DNA of 64,000 bases from DATIRA01 sp963766505. Lineage in GTDB: Bacteria > Pseudomonadota > Gammaproteobacteria > Steroidobacterales > Steroidobacteraceae. Location: NCBI GenBank assembly GCA_963766505.1, contig CAVYAL010000002.1, positions 124,001 through 188,000 of the forward strand. The letters are read 5' to 3'. The notes under the pieces are model-generated. The model was not told the origin of the DNA, searched no databases, and was given only the letters and a program-made list of their open reading frames with translations. The position numbers were made by a program, and so were the translations under genes. Each line of letters starts with the position of its first letter. Within the stretch, counting starts at the first letter, position 1. This document shows positions 9,629 through 17,672 of the stretch, piece after piece.

Positions 9629-10750
9629 TCAGCCCGGCGCCGCGTCCAGCTGCAGCGGCGCGCGATTCCCCTCGGACCTGCCGGCCCGCGCGATGATGCC
9701 GCCGCCGAGGCAGACCTCGCCGGCGTAGAGGACCGCCGACTGTCCCGGAGTGACGGCGCGCTGGGGCTCTCGCGTTCGCACCAGGCAACGGCCGTCGCTG
9801 CCGACGCTGACCTCGCAGTCCTGGTCACGCTGCCGGTACCTCGTCTTGACGGTGCAGCGGAAATGCCCGGCGGGTGCCTCCCCGGCCACCCACTGAGCCG
9901 GCTCGGTGAGGATCGTGTCGCTCAGCAGCAGCGGGTGATCGTGCTGCTGGACGACGACGAGCACGTTGCGCTCGAGGTCCTTGGCCGCGACATACCAGGG
10001 GGCCTCCGCCGCACCGCGCAGCCCGCCGAGCCCGAGTCCCTGGCGCTGCCCGAGCGTGTAATACATCAGTCCACGGTGCTCGCCGAGACGACGGCCGTCC
10101 GGCGTCTCGATCGCTCCGGGCTTCGCGGGCAGGTACTCGGAGAGGAACTCGGCGAACGGGCGCTCGCCGATGAAGCAGATGCCGGTGCTGTCACGCTTGT
10201 CGTGCACCGGCAGCGCCCGTTCGTGAGCGATGCGCCTTACGTCGGCCTTGGTGAGCCCGCCCACGGGGAAGATCGACTGCAGCAGCAGGTCTCCCGGAAC
10301 GGTATGCAGGAAGTACGACTGGTCCTTGTCGCGGTCCCGTCCACGCAGCAGTCGTGCCGTGCTGCCCGCCGGTTCGGTCCGCGCATAGTGTCCGGTCGCG
10401 AAGAGCTCGGCCCCGAGTCGCTTCGCGTACTCGAAGCAGACGCCGAACTTGATCTCCCGGTTGCACATCACGTCCGGGTTGGGCGTGCGACCCGCGGCGA
10501 GTTCATCTATGAAGTGGCGGAATACCCGTGCCCGGTACTCGGCCGCGAAGTTCGCGGTATGGAGCGGAATGTCCAGCTCCTCGCAGACCCGCCGCGCGTC
10601 CTGGAGGTCCGCCGCGGCCGTGCAGTAGCCCCGCTCGTCGTCCTCCCAGTTGCGCATGAAAAGCGCAGCGACCTCGTGGCCGGCGTCCTTCAGCAGCACC
10701 GCCGAGACGGCCGAGTCGACACCGCCGGACATGGCCAGGATCACGCGCAT
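9629..10750 (-). CDS. mnmA: tRNA-specific 2-thiouridylase MnmA
   Basis: Adds sulfur to U34 of tRNA-Lys, tRNA-Glu and tRNA-Gln using ATP and a persulfide. The PP-loop SGGVDS is at residues 8-13, the catalytic cysteines are C96 (NPDVMCNREIKFG) and C192 (STGICFIGERPF), and GHYAR and KDQSYFL are in place. Length (373 aa) is normal. It is followed on the same strand's upstream side by nudJ, as in the enterobacterial nudJ-mnmA-hflD-purB order, but no hflD is present here. Confidence 0.96.
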   Translation of the reverse strand: MRVILAMSGGVDSAVSAVLLKDAGHEVAALFMRNWEDDERGYCTAAADLQDARRVCEELDIPLHTANFAAEYRARVFRHFIDELAAGRTPNPDVMCNREIKFGVCFEYAKRLGAELFATGHYARTEPAGSTARLLRGRDRDKDQSYFLHTVPGDLLLQSIFPVGGLTKADVRRIAHERALPVHDKRDSTGICFIGERPFAEFLSEYLPAKPGAIETPDGRRLGEHRGLMYYTLGQRQGLGLGGLRGAAEAPWYVAAKDLERNVLVVVQQHDHPLLLSDTILTEPAQWVAGEAPAGHFRCTVKTRYRQRDQDCEVSVGSDGRCLVRTREPQRAVTPGQSAVLYAGEVCLGGGIIARAGRSEGNRAPLQLDAAPG

Positions 10751-10804
10751 CCGGCGATTGTATCGCCATCGACTGCGCGGGCAGCTCCGGGCCCTGGATC
10801 GAGG

Positions 10805-11305
10805 TCAGCCGTGCGCCGCGACCGGCGAGGGCTCGCTGATCAGGTGGCTCAGCAGTCCGCAGGGGTAACGCGCGCCTGCGAGGTAGTCCTCCACGCAGCG
10901 CAGTACCAGCGGACTGCGCAGGCGCAGTTGCGCGGCTGCGAGTTCGTCGCGGGTCATCCAGCGCGTGCGCAGAATGCCGTGGTCGAGCGGGCGGGCCGGG
11001 TCGTGGGCGGACAATTCGCCGGCAAAAGCGACGCGCAGAAAACTCCGTTTCGTGTGGCCGGGGCGCCAGAGGTAGACGCCGACGACGGCCCGGGGCTCGA
11101 AGTCCCAGCCAGTTTCCTCGAGCGTCTCGCGAACCACGGCCTCGAGGAAGGTCTCGCCGTCCTCGAGGTGCCCGGCCGGCTGGTTGATGACGACCCGCCC
11201 GCGCACGCGCTCCTCTACGAACAGGAAACGGTCCTCGTGCTGCGCGACGGCCGCGACGGTGACGTCCGGCTTCCAGATCATCTGCGACATTCTATCTATG
11301 CGCAC
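10805..11305 (-). CDS. nudJ: NUDIX hydrolase, NudJ-like phosphatase
   Basis: Small NUDIX enzyme of the NudJ group, which hydrolyses nucleoside di/triphosphates and the thiamine precursor pyrophosphate. The NUDIX box is complete (GHLEDGETFLEAVVRETLEETG), following the N-terminal WKPDVTVAAV start typical of NudJ. The GTG at 11305 gives MRIDRMSQ; ATG codons at 11290 and 11281 are equally possible starts, since other family members begin near the second methionine. It lies 54 nt upstream of mnmA on the same strand, the same pairing as in E. coli. Confidence 0.88.
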   Translation of the reverse strand: MRIDRMSQMIWKPDVTVAAVAQHEDRFLFVEERVRGRVVINQPAGHLEDGETFLEAVVRETLEETGWDFEPRAVVGVYLWRPGHTKRSFLRVAFAGELSAHDPARPLDHGILRTRWMTRDELAAAQLRLRSPLVLRCVEDYLAGARYPCGLLSHLISEPSPVAAHG

Positions 11306-11325
11306 CCGCCCGGCACGGCGGAGGC

Positions 11326-11832
11326 TCAGAAATCGATGGCCGTGGCCCGCAACTCGGGCTGGATCAGGCTGTCGACCCAGACCTCTTCGAAGAAGGCGAG
11401 GTGGCGCTTCACTGCCTGGGGATCGTCGTAGTCCACGACACCATCCCAGCGCGCGGCCTGGAGGCGATACGCGACGGCCTTGTCGTCGGCGATCAGGAAG
11501 GAGCAGGGATTGTCCCTGTATTCGACGGCGACGTTGCGCAGATCGATGAAGCTGGTCAGCCGGCGGGCCATCTGCATGAAGCGGTTGCCTTCACGGACCG
11601 CCCGGGCCGGATCCGAGATCAGCACGCGGACCCGGGCATGCCCCCGTGCCAGGACCAGGCGCTTGACCGGCTCGAGGAAGCAGTCCTGGTCGTAGAGCTG
11701 CGGCTCGAGGTCGGGAGTGTAGATGCAGAGATTTCGCCGTGCGCGGTTCGCCAGCTCGGAGACCGCTTCACGGTATTCTTCCAATGTCGTCAGGATGCCT
11801 CGCGAGCCCGACACGTCAGTCCCCTGGTCCAT
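11326..11832 (-). CDS. DUF7931-type protein (unknown function)
   Basis: 168-residue soluble protein with no signal peptide or membrane segment. The pattern RNLCIYTPDLEPQLYD, RVLISDPARAVREG and YRDNPCSFLIADDKAVAYR resembles the DUF7931 family, whose fold looks related to one half of a phospholipase-D-like domain but without a complete HKD motif. Its start overlaps the end of the GNAT gene by 17 nt, and in many gammaproteobacteria the two are neighbours or fused, so they probably act together. No biochemical role is known to me. Confidence 0.75.
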   Translation of the reverse strand: MDQGTDVSGSRGILTTLEEYREAVSELANRARRNLCIYTPDLEPQLYDQDCFLEPVKRLVLARGHARVRVLISDPARAVREGNRFMQMARRLTSFIDLRNVAVEYRDNPCSFLIADDKAVAYRLQAARWDGVVDYDDPQAVKRHLAFFEEVWVDSLIQPELRATAIDF

Positions 11833-12283
11833 TCAAGCCATCAACTTTCAGACGCATGCGCCTGTGCGGTATTCCGACCTCGTCGAACTCCGGCCCCTCG
11901 GGGCGGAATCCCAGCCGCTGGTAGAAGCCGACTGCGCTGGCCTGGGCGTTCAAGTGCACCTCATCGAGCCCTGCGTCTCTCGCCAGTCGAATCAGGCAGC
12001 GCATGATCGCCGTTCCGATTCCCGTGCCGCGGTATGGCGGAATCACCGCGACGCGACCAATGTTACCGGCCGCATCCACCCTGCCCGTGCCAACCGCGTC
12101 ACGGTTTCCCATGAACGCAAGCACGTGCTGGCAGGTCGGGTCAGTCGAGTCCCACTCTTCGCGCTCGGGGATGCCCTGCTCCTCGATGAAGACCCGCCGG
12201 CGCACTGACTCGATCGCAGGGCGATCGGATTCCCAGCCGGCGCGGCGCAAGCTCAGATGCTGCACTGAAGCTTCGGTGTTCAC
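11816..12283 (-). CDS. GNAT-family N-acetyltransferase
   Basis: Single-domain acetyltransferase of 155 residues. The ESVRRRVFIEEQGIP start and the acetyl-CoA loop IPPYRGTGIGTAIM (R/QxxGxG/A type) are clear, followed by the AQASAVGFYQRLGF strand-helix and the family-typical HRRM end. Resembles the ElaA/YjcF-like group of small GNATs. The start is GTG with AAGGGGA upstream. It overlaps the DUF7931 gene downstream. The acceptor substrate is unknown. Confidence 0.88.
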   Translation of the reverse strand: MNTEASVQHLSLRRAGWESDRPAIESVRRRVFIEEQGIPEREEWDSTDPTCQHVLAFMGNRDAVGTGRVDAAGNIGRVAVIPPYRGTGIGTAIMRCLIRLARDAGLDEVHLNAQASAVGFYQRLGFRPEGPEFDEVGIPHRRMRLKVDGLNGPGD

Positions 12284-12456
12284 CGAGGCGTCCCCTTGAA
12301 CTGTCGTCGGACTTTGCCGGCAGGCGAGTCAGCGCATAACCCGGAATGCTACCTAGGCTGCGAGGCGGACTGCAATGCGCCGGCTGGAATCTCGAACTGA
12401 AGTCTTTTGATTCAAGGGCTTATGCTCCTTCAGCGCAGCGTCCGACCGGCTCGGCG

Positions 12457-13191
12457 CTAGAGCCTGACGGACAGCACCGCGTGGTCCGAGAGGCCGGCGG
12501 CGCGACCTTTCGCGGGGGCGGAGAGCACGTGCCGTCCTGCCTTGTACAGGTAACGCGCCTCGTTCACGGTCAGTGCGGGGCTGGTCATGACGTGGTCCAC
12601 GCGGGTACCGCCCTGGCCATTCCCTGAATGGTAGCTCCACTCGCCCAGGGGCTGTGGCATGCCGAATCCTTCGGCGGTCAGCCGCAGGAAGGAGCGCGCG
12701 CAGGGCCGGGTATCCGTATGAGGGTCCGTGTTGAAGTCGCCGACGAAGACCACGCGACGGTCCTTGCCCATGCGGGCGATCGCCTCGACCTGTGACCAGT
12801 AGCCACTGCGGTCAGCCGCGGTCAGATACACGGGCGCACGCAGTCCGACGACCTCGATGCCAAGCCCGGGCAGCCGGCGGTGCAGCCAGTTGGTCGAGGC
12901 AGCCTCGCTGTAGCCGGGCACCGGCAACAGGTCATCGTCGGCCATGTCGCTGCGGGCAGCCATCAGGACCTGGTTCTGGCGCGATCCCTTCAGCGAGACT
13001 GCGACGCTCTCAAAGCCGATGTCCTTGAGGCTGTTCTTGAAGATCGTGTGCTGCGGGCTGTCAACGAACTCGGTGAGCACCAGTACGTCGAGGTCGAGTG
13101 TGGCGATGGCGTGCAGCACCGCGGGCGGGATCGATTTCCGTCCGGTGCGGTGGTTGACGTTCCAGGCGGCGAGGTGAAGCGTCCTGCTCAT
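12457..13191 (-). CDS. Endonuclease/exonuclease/phosphatase (EEP) superfamily protein
   Basis: Cytoplasmic-looking Mg-dependent phosphoesterase of 244 residues. EEP hallmarks are in order: AAWNVNHRT at the N-terminus, the catalytic Glu in VLTEFVD, the GDFNTDP motif, and the closing LSDHAVLSVRL with the catalytic His. There is no leader. It could act on DNA, lipids or small phosphates; nothing nearby distinguishes these. Confidence 0.85.
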   Translation of the reverse strand: MSRTLHLAAWNVNHRTGRKSIPPAVLHAIATLDLDVLVLTEFVDSPQHTIFKNSLKDIGFESVAVSLKGSRQNQVLMAARSDMADDDLLPVPGYSEAASTNWLHRRLPGLGIEVVGLRAPVYLTAADRSGYWSQVEAIARMGKDRRVVFVGDFNTDPHTDTRPCARSFLRLTAEGFGMPQPLGEWSYHSGNGQGGTRVDHVMTSPALTVNEARYLYKAGRHVLSAPAKGRAAGLSDHAVLSVRL

Positions 13192-13306
13192 GGCGCCGGT
13201 ACTGTATCGGGGTACCGTGGCAGGTTCTTGTCACGATCGGCCATTCTCTTGTTCTGACCGGGAGCCCGCCGCTGCCGCGGCCCCCGAGCGCTTGCCAGCC
13301 AGGGGT

Positions 13307-14674
13307 TCAGATCTCGCGTGCCAGGCGCGCCGCATGGCCGATATACGTCGCAGGGCTGAGCTGCTGGAGGCGCTGCCGGGCTTCCTCGGGCAGCGGCAGG
13401 CCGGCGATGAACGTCGCCAGCGAATCGGCGTCCACCTTCTGGCCTCGGGTCAGCGACTTGAGTTGCTCGTATGCATCGGGTACCGCGTAGCGTCGCATCA
13501 CGGTCTGGATCGGCTCGGCGAGGAGCTCCCAGTTCGCTGCGAGATCGTCGGCGAGCCGCTGCCGGTCGACTTCGAGCCTCACCAGGCCCCGCGAGACCGA
13601 CTGCACGGCGATATCTGCGTGTGCGAGGGCGACGCCGATGTTCCTCTGCACGGTCGAGTCGGTCAGGTCCCGCTGCCAGCGCGATACCGGCAGCTTGTCC
13701 GCCATGTGCCGCAGCAGGGCGTTCGAGATACCGAGATTGCCCTCGGCGTTCTCGAAATCTATCGGGTTCACCTTGTGCGGCATCGTGGACGAGCCGACTT
13801 CGCCGGCAACGACCTTCTGCCGGAAATAACCGAGCGAGACGTAACCCCAGAAATCCCGGCACAGGTCCAGCAGGATGGTGTTGGTCCTGGCGAGGGCATC
13901 GAAGTAGGCCGCCATCCAGTCGTGCGGCTCGATCTGCGTCGTGTAGGGGTTCCACTCGAGGCCCAGCGACTCCACGAATCGCTGCGCCATGACCGGCCAG
14001 TCAACGTCCGCATAGGCCGCGAGGTGCGCGTTGTAGTTGCCGACGGCGCCGTTCATCTTGCCGCGGATCGGCACCGCGGCGAAGCTCGCCCGTGCCTGCC
14101 TGAGGCGATGCACGAAGACGGCGACTTCCTTGCCCAGCGTGGTCGGAGTCGCGGCCTGGCCATGGGTGCGCGACATCATCGCGTCGTCGGCGTGCATGTG
14201 CGCCATGGCCCTCAGTGCTTCCGTCAGCGCATCGAGGTGAGGCAGCAGTACCTGCTCGCGCGCCTCGCGACACATCAGCGCATAGGCGAGGTTGTTGATG
14301 TCCTCTGAGGTGCAGCCGAAGTGCACGAATTCGAGCACCGGCCGCCAGCGATCGAGCGAGCCGAGCCGCCGCTTGACCAGGTACTCCACAGCCTTGACGT
14401 CGTGGTTCGTCTCGCACTCGATGGCCTTGACCTGCTCGGCATCCGCGTCGGAGAAATCGCTGGCGATTCGCGCCGCGGCCTCGAGGTCCGCGGCCTCGAG
14501 CCCGGCGAGTTCGCGGATGTGCCGCTCGCCGGCCAGTGCCTGGAGCCAGGCAGACTCGACGCTGACCCTGGCCTTGATCAAGCCGGACTCGCTGAAGATC
14601 CGCCGCAACTCGACGCAGCGACTGGCATAGCGCCCATCCACCGGAGATAGCGCCGTGAGGGTCGTGAGACTCAT
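13307..14674 (-). CDS. purB: Adenylosuccinate lyase
   Basis: Catalyses two steps of purine synthesis, releasing fumarate from SAICAR and from adenylosuccinate. The chain starts MSLTTLTALSPVDGRY (ATG 14674) and contains HFGCTSEDINN, SRTHGQAATPTTLGKE with the catalytic His, and the superfamily signature GSSTMPHKVNPIDFENAEG. 455 residues, as in gammaproteobacteria. Longer upstream codons in this frame are not family-like. It is divergent from fumC, another member of the same lyase superfamily, across 124 nt. Confidence 0.96.
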   Translation of the reverse strand: MSLTTLTALSPVDGRYASRCVELRRIFSESGLIKARVSVESAWLQALAGERHIRELAGLEAADLEAAARIASDFSDADAEQVKAIECETNHDVKAVEYLVKRRLGSLDRWRPVLEFVHFGCTSEDINNLAYALMCREAREQVLLPHLDALTEALRAMAHMHADDAMMSRTHGQAATPTTLGKEVAVFVHRLRQARASFAAVPIRGKMNGAVGNYNAHLAAYADVDWPVMAQRFVESLGLEWNPYTTQIEPHDWMAAYFDALARTNTILLDLCRDFWGYVSLGYFRQKVVAGEVGSSTMPHKVNPIDFENAEGNLGISNALLRHMADKLPVSRWQRDLTDSTVQRNIGVALAHADIAVQSVSRGLVRLEVDRQRLADDLAANWELLAEPIQTVMRRYAVPDAYEQLKSLTRGQKVDADSLATFIAGLPLPEEARQRLQQLSPATYIGHAARLAREI

Positions 14675-14798
14675 GCTGAAATACGGGAGGTGGTAGGATC
14701 CTGAATCATACCGCAGGGCCCGCCACAGGCGCCTGCCGGGTGCCGCAGCCCCTGGCCCCGGGGGCAGGCGCGGATCCAGGGTCCAGGAGCAACACGCC

Positions 14799-16208
14799 AT
14801 GTCGGCAAACGAGTTTCGCGTCGAGCGGGACAGCATGGGAGAGCTGCGTGTGCCCGCAGAGGCGTTGTGGGGCGCGCAGACCCAGCGCGCGCTGCAGAAT
14901 TTTGCGATCAGCGGCCTGCGGATGCCGCGCGGGTTCATCCGTGCGCTCGGACTCGTGAAATGGGCGGCGGCCGGCGCGAACCTGCAGCTCGGCGAGCTCG
15001 ACCGCGTGCGAGCCTTCGCGATCCAGAAGGCTGCGCTGGAGGTTGCCGAAGGCCGGCACGACGAGCAGTTCCCGGTGGACGTCTTCCAGACGGGCTCGGG
15101 CACCAGCAGCAACATGAATGCAAACGAGGTGATTGCCCGGCTCGCCTCGCGCTACGCCGACGGCATCGCGATCCACGCCAACGACCACGTCAACAGAAGC
15201 CAGAGCAGCAACGACGTGATCCCGACCTCGATCCACGTGAGCGCGGCGCTCGGGCTGGCGGAGCGGTTGCTGCCCGCGCTGAAGGAGATGTCCGAGACAC
15301 TGGGGCGCAAGGCTGCGGACCTCGGGGCTACGGTCAAGACCGGGCGGACGCACCTGATGGACGCGCTGCCGCTGACGCTGCAGCAGGAACTCGGTGGCTG
15401 GCGCGCGCAGGTCGAGGACTCGGTCCTGCGACTGCAGTCCACGCGCTCTCGCCTGCACAGCCTCGCGCAGGGCGGCACGGCCGTGGGCACCGGCGTCAAT
15501 GCGCACCCCGAGTTCGCCGCCCGCTTCGCGGCGATGCTCTCCGGGCAGACGGGCCTCGACTTTCGGCCGAGCCGCGATTTCTTCATGTCGCTCAGCTGCC
15601 AGGACACCGCGGTCGAGCTGTCGGGCCAGTTGCGCGTGACGGCCGTGGCGCTGATGAAGATCGCGAATGACCTGCGCTGGATGAACAGCGGCCCGCTGGC
15701 CGGCCTGTCGGAAGTATCGCTTGCGGCGCTGCAGCCCGGCAGCAGCATCATGCCCGGCAAGGTGAACCCGGTCGTACCCGAGGCGGTGGCGATGGCAGCG
15801 GCTCAGGTGATCGGAAACGACGCGACGATAGCGATTGCGGGGCAGTCCGGCAATTTCCAGCTGAACGTCATGCTCCCGGTCATCGCCTACAACCTGCTGC
15901 AGAGCATCGACCTGCTCGCAAACTCCGCTCGCTCGCTGGCGGCCAGCGCCATTGCGGGCTTCGTCGTGAATCGCGCGGCCATCGACGCCGCACTCGAACG
16001 CAACCCGATGCTGGTGACCGCGTTGAGTCCGATCGTCGGCTACGAGGCGGCCGCGGCCATTGCCAGAAAGGCCTACGCGGAGCAGCGGCCTGTGCGTGAC
16101 GTCGCGGCGGAGATGACCGGAATCGAACCCGCGCGACTCGAAAGACTGCTGGATCCGCGGCGCCTGACCCGGGGTGGCATTCCCGGGAAAACGGGCGGGG
16201 GTGCCTGA
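14799..16208 (+). CDS. fumC: Fumarate hydratase, class II
   Basis: Oxygen-stable, iron-free fumarase of the TCA cycle. It shows FRVERDSMGELRVP at the N-terminus, TGSGTSSNMNANEVIA, the HVNRSQSSNDVIPT and VKTGRTHLMDALPLTL substrate loops, and the signature GSSIMPGKVNPV with the catalytic Ser. 469 residues, full length. AGGAGCAACACGCC precedes the ATG. It is the first gene of a tight plus-strand run (nudL, mazG, hrpA). Confidence 0.97.
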   Translation: MSANEFRVERDSMGELRVPAEALWGAQTQRALQNFAISGLRMPRGFIRALGLVKWAAAGANLQLGELDRVRAFAIQKAALEVAEGRHDEQFPVDVFQTGSGTSSNMNANEVIARLASRYADGIAIHANDHVNRSQSSNDVIPTSIHVSAALGLAERLLPALKEMSETLGRKAADLGATVKTGRTHLMDALPLTLQQELGGWRAQVEDSVLRLQSTRSRLHSLAQGGTAVGTGVNAHPEFAARFAAMLSGQTGLDFRPSRDFFMSLSCQDTAVELSGQLRVTAVALMKIANDLRWMNSGPLAGLSEVSLAALQPGSSIMPGKVNPVVPEAVAMAAAQVIGNDATIAIAGQSGNFQLNVMLPVIAYNLLQSIDLLANSARSLAASAIAGFVVNRAAIDAALERNPMLVTALSPIVGYEAAAAIARKAYAEQRPVRDVAAEMTGIEPARLERLLDPRRLTRGGIPGKTGGGA

Positions 16209-16856
16209 GTGGACCCGAAGCAGTCGGTTTCGGCGCCGATGAGGCCGCTGGTGGAGGCGCGCCTGCGTGGCACGCAGCCGGGAGGAGATCCGCTTGCCGC
16301 GGCGCTCGGCAACCACGACGCCGAGCGCCAGGGAGCGCTGCGACGACTTCTCCCCGCACGACTCGCAAGGGCTGCTGTCATGGTTCCGCTGATCGACCGT
16401 CCCGAGGGCATGACCGTGCTCCTGACGCGTCGCGCCCGGCACCTGAAGCGGCATGCGGGGCAGGTGAGTTTCCCCGGGGGACGCATCGAGGAGCGGGACA
16501 GCGATCCGTGGCAGGCGGCGCTGCGGGAAACCGCAGAAGAGATCGGTTTGCAGCCGCAGTTCGCATCGCTCGCCGGCTACCTGCCCGACCATCTGGTGAT
16601 CTCGGGCTACGTGGTCACGCCGGTGGTCGCCTGCGTGCGGCCCGGCTTCGAGCTCAGTCTGGACCTGACCGAGGTCGAGGCAGCGTTCGAAGTGCCGCTG
16701 CAGTTCATACTCGACCCGGCCAACCGTGTTCAGCGGGAGCGGAGGATCTCGGGCGTCGGCTTCACCAGCTATGAATTTCCCTATGCCGGGCACCAGATAT
16801 GGGGGGCCACGGCCAGCATGCTCGTGAACCTCTGTCGACTGCTGGAGCAGCCATGA
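16209..16856 (+). CDS. nudL: NUDIX CoA pyrophosphatase, NudL-like
   Basis: Predicted to cleave CoA and its derivatives to phosphopantetheine and 3',5'-ADP. The CoA-specific motif precedes and merges with the NUDIX box: LLTRRARHLKRHAGQVSFP, GGRIEERDSDPWQAALRE and TAEEIGL. The GTG start directly abuts the fumC stop (TGA-GTG), and its own stop overlaps the mazG start as ATGA, so translation is likely coupled. About 215 residues, with an N-terminal extension before the domain. Confidence 0.88.
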   Translation: MDPKQSVSAPMRPLVEARLRGTQPGGDPLAAALGNHDAERQGALRRLLPARLARAAVMVPLIDRPEGMTVLLTRRARHLKRHAGQVSFPGGRIEERDSDPWQAALRETAEEIGLQPQFASLAGYLPDHLVISGYVVTPVVACVRPGFELSLDLTEVEAAFEVPLQFILDPANRVQRERRISGVGFTSYEFPYAGHQIWGATASMLVNLCRLLEQP

Positions 16857-17638
16857 GCGCCGGGCTCGAGCGGCTGCTGGCCATCATGTCGCGGCTGCGC
16901 GATCCCTCCGGCGGCTGTCCGTGGGACCGGGAGCAGACCTGGCGGAGCATTGCACCCCACACGATCGAGGAGGCCTACGAGCTGGCGGACGCGATCGAGC
17001 GCGAGGATCCCGCCGCGGTGCGGGACGAGCTCGGGGACCTGCTGTTCCAGGTGGTGTTCCAGGCACAGATCGCCCGGGAGCAGGGACTGTTCGACTTCGA
17101 CGACGTCGCGGCCGGGATCAGCGACAAGCTCGAACGCCGGCATCCGCACGTCTTTGGCCAGCAGCGCATCGCCAGCGCCGAGGAGCAGAGCCGCGCCTGG
17201 GAAGCTCACAAGGCAGCGGAGCGCAGCGCGCGCGGCGACGCGACCGGTGTGCTCGACGGAGTCGCGCGGGCGCTGCCGGCCCTGACGCGTGCCGCAAAGC
17301 TCGGACGACGGGCCGCGGCGGTGGGTTTCGACTGGAGCAGTGCGGACGCCGTGCTGGACAAGGTGGACGAGGAGGTCGCCGAGAGCCGCCACGCGCTCGG
17401 GCATGGCGACCCGGCGAAGCTCCGCGAGGAACTCGGCGACCTGCTGTTCGCGGTCGCGCAGGCCGCGCGCTACTGCGGCCTCGACCCGGAGGAGTCGCTG
17501 CGGCAGGCGAACGACAAGTTCGAGCGGCGATTCAGGCACATCGAGGCTGGCCTGGCCAGCCGCGGCCTGTCGCCGCGGCAGGTCGGCATCGACGAACTCG
17601 AGGCGCTGTGGATCGAGGCCAAGCAGTCCGGGGGCTGA
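16853..17638 (+). CDS. mazG: Nucleoside triphosphate pyrophosphohydrolase MazG
   Basis: Cleaves NTPs to NMP and PPi, a house-cleaning or stringent-response function. Two MazG domains are visible: the first with CPWDREQTWRSIAPHTIEEAYE and ELGDLLFQVVFQAQIA, the second with KVDEEVAESRHAL and ELGDLLFAVAQAARY. The start ATG overlaps the preceding stop. 261 residues, the usual length of two-domain MazG. Confidence 0.95.
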   Translation: MSAGLERLLAIMSRLRDPSGGCPWDREQTWRSIAPHTIEEAYELADAIEREDPAAVRDELGDLLFQVVFQAQIAREQGLFDFDDVAAGISDKLERRHPHVFGQQRIASAEEQSRAWEAHKAAERSARGDATGVLDGVARALPALTRAAKLGRRAAAVGFDWSSADAVLDKVDEEVAESRHALGHGDPAKLREELGDLLFAVAQAARYCGLDPEESLRQANDKFERRFRHIEAGLASRGLSPRQVGIDELEALWIEAKQSGG

Positions 17639-17672
17639 ACCGGCCGGCAAGGTTTGCCTGCGGCTCGAGATC

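Noticed and set aside
17289..17672. N-terminal extension of hrpA by 128 codons
   Set aside because: It overlaps mazG in another frame and is Arg/Ser-rich; HrpA homology starts at 17673.
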